Of a stretch of DNA of 33,622 nt, positions 8,391 to 16,062 are shown piece by piece. The stretch is from Candidatus Nealsoniibacteriota bacterium (GTDB lineage Bacteria; Patescibacteriota; Minisyncoccia; Minisyncoccales; PWPS01), in NCBI GenBank assembly GCA_003559635.1, contig PWKU01000034.1:1-33622 (forward strand), given 5' to 3'. The position numbers were made by a program, and so were the translations under genes. Each line of letters begins with the position of its first letter. The first letter of the stretch is position 1. The notes under the pieces were generated by a model, which saw only the letters and a program-made list of their open reading frames with translations, was not told the DNA's origin and did not search any database.

Positions 8391-9218
8391 ATGAATATAG
8401 AAGAAATAAAAAAAAGAGTGGAAGAAAAATTAGATGTTCCACGGAAAGCGCTGGAAGGAGATGAAAACAGGGAGATAGAAAGAATGTTGGGTTTTTTTCT
8501 GGTAGAGAAAGGCTATATTGCGGGAGTCGAAGAAAAGGATGATGACTGGAGTTTTGTTTATCAGAGTACTACCCGGAGTATAGCGGTTTCCGAGAAAGAA
8601 ATGCCTCATGAAAAGTGGGAGAAGTGTGTTTTTAAGATGGGAATCAATCAGAAAACGGAAGAAAATCTTTTTCCCAGCCCAGGGCTTGAAACGGAGAAGT
8701 ACCGCTTTCTTCACGAAGCAAGCCATGCTTACCAAGAGTATTTGTGTTTCAAAGAAAGTGGGGAGAATCCTAAAGAATGGCATCAAAGGTCACTAGGGGG
8801 AGAGATAGATTCTTATTACGGAAAGCTTTTTAATTTCTGTTTCTACAAAAGAATGGAAGATGATGAAAAAGAAGGGAGAAGAAAAGAAAAAGAAAAGGGG
8901 CTTTCTGTTTGGGGGAATGCCTCAAACTATGATTATCTTAACGATGAAGAGATTCCGAATAGAGAGTCCGAAATTGCGGTAAGGGCGCAGGAAGACGCCA
9001 ACGAGCTGGTTACAATGTTCCTCTGGCACCCGGAATATTTTCGTGTCTATTTGGATTATCTCTCATTAAACCATGAAAATCCTCAGGTAAGAGAAAGAGA
9101 GATTACCAAAGAAGATTTGGAAAAAAGGGGGCTTGTTGAGATATCAAAAGAAGAAGCGGATTATTTAAGGAAGCTGATTTCTTTATATGTAAACGAGATG
9201 AAGGAAAACATAGCCTAG
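8391..9218 (+). CDS. Hypothetical protein with HExxH (HEASH) zincin-like motif
   Basis: 275 aa; KYRFLHEASHAYQEYL; starts 1 nt after the RNHCP gene. Confidence 0.6.
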   Translation: MNIEEIKKRVEEKLDVPRKALEGDENREIERMLGFFLVEKGYIAGVEEKDDDWSFVYQSTTRSIAVSEKEMPHEKWEKCVFKMGINQKTEENLFPSPGLETEKYRFLHEASHAYQEYLCFKESGENPKEWHQRSLGGEIDSYYGKLFNFCFYKRMEDDEKEGRRKEKEKGLSVWGNASNYDYLNDEEIPNRESEIAVRAQEDANELVTMFLWHPEYFRVYLDYLSLNHENPQVREREITKEDLEKRGLVEISKEEADYLRKLISLYVNEMKENIA

Positions 9219-9264
9219 GGGAATAGTATTTTATCGAAAATTTTCTTCTGGGAGCTTGTGGCTG

Positions 9265-9292
9265 TTGTATTTCTAATTGATTATATTAAAAT
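9265..9292 (+). promoter_or_regulatory. Putative promoter (-35 TTGTAT, -10 TAAAAT) 7 nt before ATG 9300
   Basis: TTGTAT-16 nt-TAAAAT. Confidence 0.5.
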
Positions 9293-9299
9293 TAGGCAT

Positions 9300-10310
9300 A
9301 TGAAAATTAATTATAAAAACCCGGAAAAAAGAACGGGAATCCTCATTTGGGAGGGAGACGTAAGCTTTCTTTCGAGAGAGAAGGATTTTAGTTTGAGGGG
9401 AATAGGGGAAGAGGAGATAAAAGAAAGAGCGAGAAAAGTGAATGGGGACAATGCGCTCTATTTTTTTACGGCTGTAAATAAAGCGGACAGTTTTCTTGTT
9501 TGGGTTTCGCAGATTAAAGAATGGGACAGTCAGAAAGTATTGAGTTCCGAGTCCAGCGTAACCGAGAAAAGAAGCTATGAAGACAAGGAGAACGGAAACA
9601 TAATAAGTTTTATTGATTTTTCTTCTAAAGTTTTAGGGAGAAAACAAATCAAGATAAATTTTTCAATTGAAGTATCTGAGATAGAGGTTGAGGAGGGCAG
9701 TTGGGTGACCGATGATTATGATAAATCTTCTCCTCTTTACAGGAAATATACAAAAAGTGAAAGGCAACTTAGCCAAACCGATGATATCGTAAAGCTGGCA
9801 GAAGAAATTACTCGTAGCACAGATGACTATTTCCCGAAAGCGAAGATTATATATAATTGGATCGTGGAAAATATTGAACACAAGGAGAAAACAGGAGAGA
9901 GAGGTGCGATAAGGGTTTTTCAAAGCAAAAATGGGAATGCTGCCGAGTTAAGCTTTCTTTGCATAACACTGATGAGGTCTGTCGGAATTCCCGCGAGACT
10001 TGTAACCGGTGCTTGGGGAGAAGCGGGGAGAAGACAGGAAAATCATTTTTGGCTCGAATTTTATCTTAACAATGTTGGCTGGGTCCCGGTTGATTGCGCT
10101 AAAAAAATGTTTGCGAGATTGGACAACAAAAGAACAATATTTTCGAAGGGAGAGAATATTATACTCGAAAGAGGTCCCGATCAGAGCGAGGTTTTTAATA
10201 TAAATTACAAAAGAGTGTTTTTTATGCAACCTGAGGCGACTTATATAAACAAGCAAGAAGACGGGTTGCTGGTGGTAGAACAAAACAAATATCTTCTTGT
10301 TAAGGAATAA
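9300..10310 (+). CDS. Transglutaminase-like fold protein, predicted to lack the catalytic Cys
   Basis: KAKIIYNWIVENIEHK ... GNAAELSFLCITLMRSVGIPARLVTGAWG...NHFWLEFYLNNVGWVPVD. ATG 9300 chosen over the track's 9258. Confidence 0.75.
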   Translation: MKINYKNPEKRTGILIWEGDVSFLSREKDFSLRGIGEEEIKERARKVNGDNALYFFTAVNKADSFLVWVSQIKEWDSQKVLSSESSVTEKRSYEDKENGNIISFIDFSSKVLGRKQIKINFSIEVSEIEVEEGSWVTDDYDKSSPLYRKYTKSERQLSQTDDIVKLAEEITRSTDDYFPKAKIIYNWIVENIEHKEKTGERGAIRVFQSKNGNAAELSFLCITLMRSVGIPARLVTGAWGEAGRRQENHFWLEFYLNNVGWVPVDCAKKMFARLDNKRTIFSKGENIILERGPDQSEVFNINYKRVFFMQPEATYINKQEDGLLVVEQNKYLLVKE

Positions 10311-10321
10311 TTTTCGGAATA

Positions 10322-10789
10322 TTGGCAAAGAGATTTAAAATTACCATATTAATCGCTGTTTTCTTCGCAGTAGGGTGGCTCTGGATTTTTAGTCAGCAGG
10401 CAGAAGAGAATCTTTCTGCCGCCAAAAAAGAGGCAGTTTTATTGGGAAGTGAAAAACTTGATGTTTGGGTAGTAAAAAAACCGGATGAGAGAAAAAGAGG
10501 TCTTTCGGGAATGGAGAAGCTGGTGGAAGTGGATGGAATGCTCTTTGTTTTTGAGGAGGAAAAAAGACACCCTTTCTGGATGAAGGATATGCACTTCCCG
10601 ATTGATATTATTTGGATTAGCGGGGAAAGAAAAGTACTGGAGATAACATACGGCGTCAGTCCCGAAACTTATCCGGACATATTTCAACCTCAACAGCCGG
10701 TTAAGTATGTTATTGAAGTTGAAGCGGGAAGAGCGGAAGAGATAAACATTGAAGAGGGGAGCGTTTTTTCGCCAAACGGGAGATTATGA
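10322..10789 (+). CDS. DUF192 family protein with N-terminal membrane anchor
   Basis: VWVVKKPDERKRGLSGMEKLVEVDGMLFVFEEEKRHPFWMKDMHFPIDIIWI is DUF192-like; TTG start. Confidence 0.88.
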   Translation: MAKRFKITILIAVFFAVGWLWIFSQQAEENLSAAKKEAVLLGSEKLDVWVVKKPDERKRGLSGMEKLVEVDGMLFVFEEEKRHPFWMKDMHFPIDIIWISGERKVLEITYGVSPETYPDIFQPQQPVKYVIEVEAGRAEEINIEEGSVFSPNGRL

Positions 10790-12129
10790 GCAAAGAAAAA
10801 AACAGAATAATCGCAATCTTAATAATAATTGGAGATCTTTTCATCTTCTATTTTTCTTTGTATCTGGCGCTTTTTTTAAGGAAGGCAGGGTCTCCCGATA
10901 TGGAGATATTCAATGAACTGAGAGAGCCCTTCCTGTATCTCTTTTTTATATGCTCTTTTATCTTCTTTATTATTGATTTCTATGAGTTGTCTTCTTTTAG
11001 AAAAGCAGTCTCTTTTTTAAGAAGCATTTTTGTTTTTTTCTTTCTGGCGATTGTTTCTGGTATTGTTTATTTTTATTTTCAGCCTCAGTTGGAGCTTACC
11101 CCGAGAGCAATACTTTTTTTAACCGTATTTAATTTCACAGTTTTCTCTTCTCTTTGGAGATATATTATCTTTCGTATCGTTGGAATGAAAAATTTTCGGA
11201 GAAGACTTTTTTTTGTTGGGTTTTGCGAAGAGATGAGAGAAATCTTGAGCGACGATTTCGTAGAGTATGAAATTATCGGAATTTATACGAAAGGAAATAT
11301 TCCCAAGGATGTTAGAGAGAGGGTGGATGTGTTTGATGATATAGCGGAGGTAAAAAAGATAGCTAAAGACATTGAGGGACTTGTTTTCGCCCCCAATATA
11401 AAAGATGACAGGGAAACCGTAAAAATGATTTTCTCCGAACTTCCTTTAAATATGAAGTATATGGAGTTTTTTACGCTCTACGAGGAGGCAACAAAGAAAG
11501 TTCCTCTGTATTCTCTGAATGAATGGTGGTTTTTGGAAAACATATCGAGGCCGAAAAAGAGAATGGGTGAAATCGTAAACAGAACGGCGGAAATATTCTT
11601 TTCGTTATGCGGGTTACTGTTTTTATTGATTATTTTCCCGGTTGTTACAGCGGTGATTAAAATAGATTCCAGGGGGACTGTTTTATATCGGCAAGAGAGG
11701 ACGGGAGAAAAAGGTAAAAAATTTATTTTATATAAATTCAGGACAATGCGCCATATTCCCGAAGAAGAAGAGTTTCCGTGGAGAGAAGAAAAGAAGGGGG
11801 AAGTTACCCGCATAGGGAAGGCTTTAAGAATAACTCACTTTGATGAGCTTCCACAAATCTACAATATCATAAAAGGAGATTTGGGTTTTATAGGGCCAAG
11901 GCCGGAGGTTACAAAACTCGCCAAGGAGTTTGAAAAGAAAATTCCTTTCTATAAACTGCGTTATTTGGTCCGCCCCGGAATTACGGGGTGGGCTCAAATA
12001 AATTATCCTGCTTCAACAAGCTTGCAAGAAGCGGAAGAAAAATTTAGATATGACCTCTACTATATCAAGAATCGATCGTTTTTCCTTGACATCATTATTT
12101 TAATAAAGACATTTCGTACTATTTTCTAA
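10786..12129 (+). CDS. Exopolysaccharide biosynthesis polyprenyl glycosylphosphotransferase (bacterial sugar transferase)
   Basis: N-terminal TM bundle; C-terminal YRQERTGEKGKKFILYKFRTM...RITHFDELPQIYNIIKGDLGFIGPRPEV...RPGITGWAQINY. 4-nt ATGA overlap with the upstream gene. Confidence 0.92.
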   Translation: MSKEKNRIIAILIIIGDLFIFYFSLYLALFLRKAGSPDMEIFNELREPFLYLFFICSFIFFIIDFYELSSFRKAVSFLRSIFVFFFLAIVSGIVYFYFQPQLELTPRAILFLTVFNFTVFSSLWRYIIFRIVGMKNFRRRLFFVGFCEEMREILSDDFVEYEIIGIYTKGNIPKDVRERVDVFDDIAEVKKIAKDIEGLVFAPNIKDDRETVKMIFSELPLNMKYMEFFTLYEEATKKVPLYSLNEWWFLENISRPKKRMGEIVNRTAEIFFSLCGLLFLLIIFPVVTAVIKIDSRGTVLYRQERTGEKGKKFILYKFRTMRHIPEEEEFPWREEKKGEVTRIGKALRITHFDELPQIYNIIKGDLGFIGPRPEVTKLAKEFEKKIPFYKLRYLVRPGITGWAQINYPASTSLQEAEEKFRYDLYYIKNRSFFLDIIILIKTFRTIF

Positions 12130-12142
12130 ATTAAAAATTTGC

Positions 12143-12148
12143 TATACT
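12143..12148 (+). promoter_or_regulatory. Putative -10 box TATACT, 7 nt before ATG 12156
   Basis: ttgcTATACTaaggcgtATG; -35 not convincing. Confidence 0.4.
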
Positions 12149-12155
12149 AAGGCGT

Positions 12156-12890
12156 ATGATAATTTTAAAGGCTATTCAAAGCTTTCTAATGCCCAGCGCA
12201 CTTGTTTTTCTTCTCGCAATAGCCGGGTTATTGTTGCTTTCCAAGAAAAAACAGAGAGCTGGGAAAGTTTTTGTTTTTTTGGCTGTCTTTTTCTATTATC
12301 TTTTTTCAATTACGCCAGTAAGTGATTTTTTGCTGATGTCCTTGGAAGAAAAATACAGAACGATTTCCGTTGAAGATGCAGAGCAAGTGGAAAAAGTAGT
12401 TCTTCTCTTAGGAGGGAGAGAAAGTGATGTTTTGCGAGGAAGTGAAGTTTTAAGAATTTGGCATCTTTCAGAAGGAGACATGAAAGTAATTATTTCCGGG
12501 ACGGATCCCTTGGTTGAAACCAGTCACGAAGCTTTGGCTGTAAGAAATTTCTTTATCAATCGAGGAGTGGATGCGGAAGACATTATCATAGAAGGAGATT
12601 CTCGTAACACAAGAGAAAATGTTATCAATGTCCAAAACATTGTTGAAAAGAAGCCCTTCTTTCTTGTCACATCCGCCTTTCATATGGAGAGAGCACTGGT
12701 AGAATTTGAAAGGCTTGGAGCTAATCCGATACCGGCTCCCACTGATTTTAAAAGAAGAAGAGTGCTCAGCTACCATTTTTTTGATTTTATTCCAAATGCG
12801 CAGAACCTAAGAAACGCGGATCTCGCCGTTCACGAGCACGTTGGAACCGTTTACTATCGATTAATTTACCTTTTTAAAGTAAATCATTAA
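12156..12890 (+). CDS. YdcF/ElyC-like (DUF218) membrane protein
   Basis: VVLLLGGRESDV...IISGTDPLVETSHEALAVRNFFINRGVDAEDIIIEGDSRNTRENV...FLVTSAFHMERALVEFERLG. Confidence 0.85.
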   Translation: MIILKAIQSFLMPSALVFLLAIAGLLLLSKKKQRAGKVFVFLAVFFYYLFSITPVSDFLLMSLEEKYRTISVEDAEQVEKVVLLLGGRESDVLRGSEVLRIWHLSEGDMKVIISGTDPLVETSHEALAVRNFFINRGVDAEDIIIEGDSRNTRENVINVQNIVEKKPFFLVTSAFHMERALVEFERLGANPIPAPTDFKRRRVLSYHFFDFIPNAQNLRNADLAVHEHVGTVYYRLIYLFKVNH

Positions 12891-12900
12891 ATTTAAAATA

Positions 12901-14607
12901 ATGGAAAAGATAACCACGAAAATAATTTTCTCCGCCGTATTACTTTTGCTTTTGCCTTCTTTGGCAAACAGCGCTTCACTGGGAGATGTGGAAAGGCTTT
13001 TTATCGAATCTGCCTATGACAATCACCAAAGAAGAAATACCGAGGCGGAATTAAAACTCATCACAAACCATATTTATTTTTATGTGGATAAGCGTTGGTG
13101 GAAGAGGGTCTCGGAAGAAGATGCTAAAGAGTATGAAAGAGTAATGTATAGTTTGGGAGGTGAGTTTGAAAAGAACATTTATCCTCGAATTAAGCAAAGA
13201 TTCGGTGTTTTCCCCAAACATAATGTTGTAGGAGAAGGCGAAAGAATAAATATTCTTTTCCATCCCATGGGAGAAAATTTTGGGGGCTATTTTAGATCCG
13301 GAGATCAGCATTCTATTTACCAATACCCACGATCCAACGAGAAAAATATTCTTTATTTAAATTCCAGTTTGATAGAGAATCCCAACTTGAGGGGATATTT
13401 AGCACATGAATATATGCATCTCGTTACTTTTAATGAAAAAAACAAAGAGTTTGGAATAAGCGAGGAGGTGTGGCTCAATGAGCTTCGGGCAGAGCTGATT
13501 ATTAGCAGCTTGGGATATAATGATGACTATGAAAACAGCAACCTAAGACAAAGAGTAAGAACTTTTCTCCGCGATCCGGACATCTCCCTTACTGAGTGGA
13601 CGGAACAAATTGCCGATTATGGTGTGATTAATGCTTTTGGAGAGTACTTGGTCGGGCACTATGGAGAGAAAATACTTATGGACTCCCTTAACTCCCAGAT
13701 TTCCGGAATTCCGAGCATTGATTACGCTTTGGAGAAAAATGAAGTAGGTAAAACTTTTTCGGAAATATTTACGGAGTGGATGATTGCCGTCTATCTCAAT
13801 GACTGCAAACACGGTGATTACTACTGTTATAAGAATGAAAAATTGAAAGACTTCAGTGTTTCTCCTGCAACGGTTTTTATTCCGACAAGAGATGGCGGGT
13901 CAGTCACTGTCAGATATCAGACAAAAAATTGGGCGGGAAATTGGCACCGGATTGTCGGGGGGTCGGGCGATCTTTATTTGGATTTTTACGGAGATGAAAT
14001 ATTTAATGTCCCCTATATTTTGTGTGAAAAAGACGGCAATTGTGAAGTTTCTTTTTTGGAAATAGATGAAGAAGGAGAGGGGAGTGTTGTTATTGAGGAA
14101 TTTAATTCCCGGTATGAATCAGTAGTTATTCTCCCCCACTTACAGCAAAAGTTTACCGGATTTAATGGGCCCGAAAAACCGGTTTCTTTTGAGTGGCAGG
14201 CGGAGGTAAGAGAAGAAAACGATGAAGAAAAGCTTAAACAGGAAGAGCTTCGCGAGCTTAGCGAGAGATTGTCGCTGATTAGAAGCAAAATAGAAGAAAT
14301 AAGTCTTCTTTTGGGCATAGGGTCTTCAGACGAGACATCTTTGGATAAAATAAGAGAAGACCTCCATTACGGGATGAGAAGATCCAGGGAAGTTGAAAAT
14401 TTGCAATTATTTTTAAAAAATCAAGGTGAGGAGATATATCCGGAGGGTTTGGTTACGGGCAACTTTCTCGTATTAACGAAAAGAGCGGTAATTCGTTTTC
14501 AAGAAAGGCACGCGGAAGAAATTTTGGATCCTCTCGGGCTTTCGGAAGGTACGGGATATGTCGGAGTACACACAAGGGAATTAATAAACTCTTTCTTGAA
14601 TAATTAA
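12901..14607 (+). CDS. Secreted zincin-like metallopeptidase (HEYMH) with C-terminal coiled coil and peptidoglycan-binding-like domain
   Basis: Signal peptide-like N-terminus; GYLAHEYMHLVTFNEKNKEFGISEEVWLNELRAELI resembles M30-like HExxH proteins; C-terminus LQLFLKNQGEEIYPEGLVTGNFLVLTKRAVIRFQERHA. Confidence 0.78.
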   Translation: MEKITTKIIFSAVLLLLLPSLANSASLGDVERLFIESAYDNHQRRNTEAELKLITNHIYFYVDKRWWKRVSEEDAKEYERVMYSLGGEFEKNIYPRIKQRFGVFPKHNVVGEGERINILFHPMGENFGGYFRSGDQHSIYQYPRSNEKNILYLNSSLIENPNLRGYLAHEYMHLVTFNEKNKEFGISEEVWLNELRAELIISSLGYNDDYENSNLRQRVRTFLRDPDISLTEWTEQIADYGVINAFGEYLVGHYGEKILMDSLNSQISGIPSIDYALEKNEVGKTFSEIFTEWMIAVYLNDCKHGDYYCYKNEKLKDFSVSPATVFIPTRDGGSVTVRYQTKNWAGNWHRIVGGSGDLYLDFYGDEIFNVPYILCEKDGNCEVSFLEIDEEGEGSVVIEEFNSRYESVVILPHLQQKFTGFNGPEKPVSFEWQAEVREENDEEKLKQEELRELSERLSLIRSKIEEISLLLGIGSSDETSLDKIREDLHYGMRRSREVENLQLFLKNQGEEIYPEGLVTGNFLVLTKRAVIRFQERHAEEILDPLGLSEGTGYVGVHTRELINSFLNN

Positions 14608-14609
14608 AA

Positions 14610-15626
14610 ATGCGCGGTTTTTCTAAGTTTTTTGTCACTCTTCTTATTGGTGCTGCCATCCTTTTTTTTGTTGTTCGGGAAATGGGAACAGAGGCAATGT
14701 GGGCCGGAATTTCTTTGTTTATAGGATGGGGAGGTCTTTTGATTTTAATAAACACTTTCTTTGTCCTCTTGGCCGGTGCGCTCAGATGGGGACAGGTTCT
14801 AAAATCAGAGAACGAAAATGTTCCTTTTTTGATAATTTTGCGTTATCTTGTAAAAGGATTTACTGTTGACTTTCTTACGCCATTTTCTCTTTTCGGAGGG
14901 GAAACCGTAAGAATTTTTTTAATGGAAAAAGAGGTTGGCGTTAAAAAAAGCGCTTTTTCCGTGATAACCGATAAAATCTTGGATGTTACGATGCTCTTTT
15001 TCTTTTTACTATTAGGAATAACGCTTTTCGTTGTTTATAGTGTAACTCCCAGCGACTCTCTTTTATTTTATGCCGCGGGGGTTATCGCTTTGGTGCTTTT
15101 TGTTCTTGTGTTGTTTTATGTAAAAGCATTGCAAAAAGAAAGCTTTTTAAAATGGGTTTTTGCGATTGTCGGTATATCAAGGAAGTACCTTGATGAGACG
15201 GAGAATGGAAGAGCTATCATTGAGGTTGAAGAAAAAATTATCCATTTTTTTTCCGGCAAAAAAAGAGAGCTTGTAAAAGGGTTGGCGTTCAGTTTTCTCC
15301 GCCACTTTTTTTTCGTGTCAAGAATTTTTTTGATTATGTTTCTAATTACCGGGTCAACAGATCCGGGAATTGCAATAACGGTCTACGGACTTGTTATTTT
15401 GGCAATGTTTCTTCCTTTGCCCGCTGCGCTTGGCTCAATGGAGGTTATTTTAGTGCTGGGACTTGGAGCGATCGGGCACGAGATTGGTGCCGGATTAACG
15501 GCGGCAACCACCCTTAGAGGAGCCGATTTAATGGTTTGCGCGGTGGGTGTGATTTTATTTATAAGACTTTCGTTCATGTCTTTCTATCATCAGTTTAATA
15601 AATTTATGGAAAGATTTGCAAAATAG
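14610..15626 (+). CDS. Lysylphosphatidylglycerol synthase TM region / UPF0104 flippase-like protein
   Basis: WGGLLILINTFFVLLAGALRWGQVLKS, LTPFSLFGGETVRIFLMEKEVGVKKSAFSVITDKILD, LPLPAALGSMEVILVLGLGAIG. Confidence 0.85.
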   Translation: MRGFSKFFVTLLIGAAILFFVVREMGTEAMWAGISLFIGWGGLLILINTFFVLLAGALRWGQVLKSENENVPFLIILRYLVKGFTVDFLTPFSLFGGETVRIFLMEKEVGVKKSAFSVITDKILDVTMLFFFLLLGITLFVVYSVTPSDSLLFYAAGVIALVLFVLVLFYVKALQKESFLKWVFAIVGISRKYLDETENGRAIIEVEEKIIHFFSGKKRELVKGLAFSFLRHFFFVSRIFLIMFLITGSTDPGIAITVYGLVILAMFLPLPAALGSMEVILVLGLGAIGHEIGAGLTAATTLRGADLMVCAVGVILFIRLSFMSFYHQFNKFMERFAK

Positions 15627-15701
15627 ATTTTTGAAGGAGTAAAAGAAGATTGCCCTTGACAAAAAAATGCCCTTAAAACCACCATTCCCCCTTAAAAACA
15701 A

Positions 15702-15730
15702 AGCATTGCAGGGTCAGACCCTGCAATGCT
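15702..15730. repeat. REP-like palindrome copy 2 (AGCATTGCAGGGTCAGACCCTGCAATGCT), followed by a T8 run
   Basis: 14-bp perfect arms around one central A; agtttttttt follows, so it may act as a terminator. Confidence 0.85.
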
Positions 15731-15740
15731 AGTTTTTTTT

Positions 15741-15784
15741 AGACGGACATTTCTACTTTGCTTAAGACGGATATTAGTACGTTG
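15741..15784. repeat. Imperfect direct repeat AGACGGACATTTCTACTTTG / AGACGGATATTAGTACGTTG
   Basis: 16/20 identity, 24-nt spacing, starts at 15741 and 15765. Confidence 0.55.
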
Positions 15785-15803
15785 GGTTGATAAGACACCT
15801 GAT

Positions 15804-15831
15804 TTGACATATTTTTTTATTTTGCTATCAT
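15804..15831 (+). promoter_or_regulatory. Putative promoter P1 (TTGACA-16 nt-TATCAT)
   Basis: Consensus -35 and near-consensus -10 in an intergenic region, directly upstream of a terminator-bounded ~60-nt stretch. Confidence 0.6.
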
Positions 15832-15837
15832 TCTCTT

Positions 15838-15899
15838 AGTGGGTAGGTGCGAAAGGTGACTCCAATTCGGCGAAAAACCTCACTCGAGCGAGGTTTTTT
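15838..15899 (+). ncRNA. Candidate small RNA (about 60 nt), promoter to terminator with no evident ORF
   Basis: Starts a few nt after the 15826-15831 -10 box and ends at the hairpin AAAAACCTC-actcgagc-GAGGTTTTTT. Confidence 0.45.
15873..15899 (+). terminator. Rho-independent terminator
   Basis: AAAAACCTC (15873-15881), 8-nt loop, GAGGTTTTTT (15890-15899). Confidence 0.75.
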
Positions 15900-15960
15900 G
15901 CTTTCAAAAAGCTGGTATGATGTCAAAATGTTTCTCTTTGAAAAAAGAGATTTTTTATAC

Positions 15961-15988
15961 TTGACACCTTTTTTCACTCTGTTAGAAT
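15961..15988 (+). promoter_or_regulatory. Putative promoter P2 (TTGACA-16 nt-TAGAAT) upstream of murB
   Basis: TTGACA at 15961-15966, TAGAAT at 15983-15988. Confidence 0.6.
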
Positions 15989-15994
15989 GAGTTC

Positions 15995-16046
15995 GGGTCG
16001 GAAGGCACGTACTCACAGAATTGGAGTTAACGCTTCCGGCCCTTTT
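15995..16046 (+). promoter_or_regulatory. Candidate structured 5' leader of murB: hairpin GGGTCGGAAG/CTTCCGGCCC with 28-nt loop, then TTTT
   Basis: 10-bp stem with one G-U wobble; the loop contains GAATTGGAGT, complementary to 15859-15868. Confidence 0.5.
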
Positions 16047-16062
16047 AATTGCAAGCAAAAAT

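Noticed and set aside
10786-10789. Possible UGA recoding (as in Gracilibacteria/Absconditabacteria)
   Set aside because: TGA is used as a genuine stop with an ATGA overlap, and no conserved ORF needs UGA readthrough.
16001-16046. SRP/4.5S RNA candidate (GTC-GGAA-GGC tetraloop-like)
   Set aside because: The C-GGAA-G tip is present, but the conserved AGCAG side of the symmetric loop and the flanking helix are missing.
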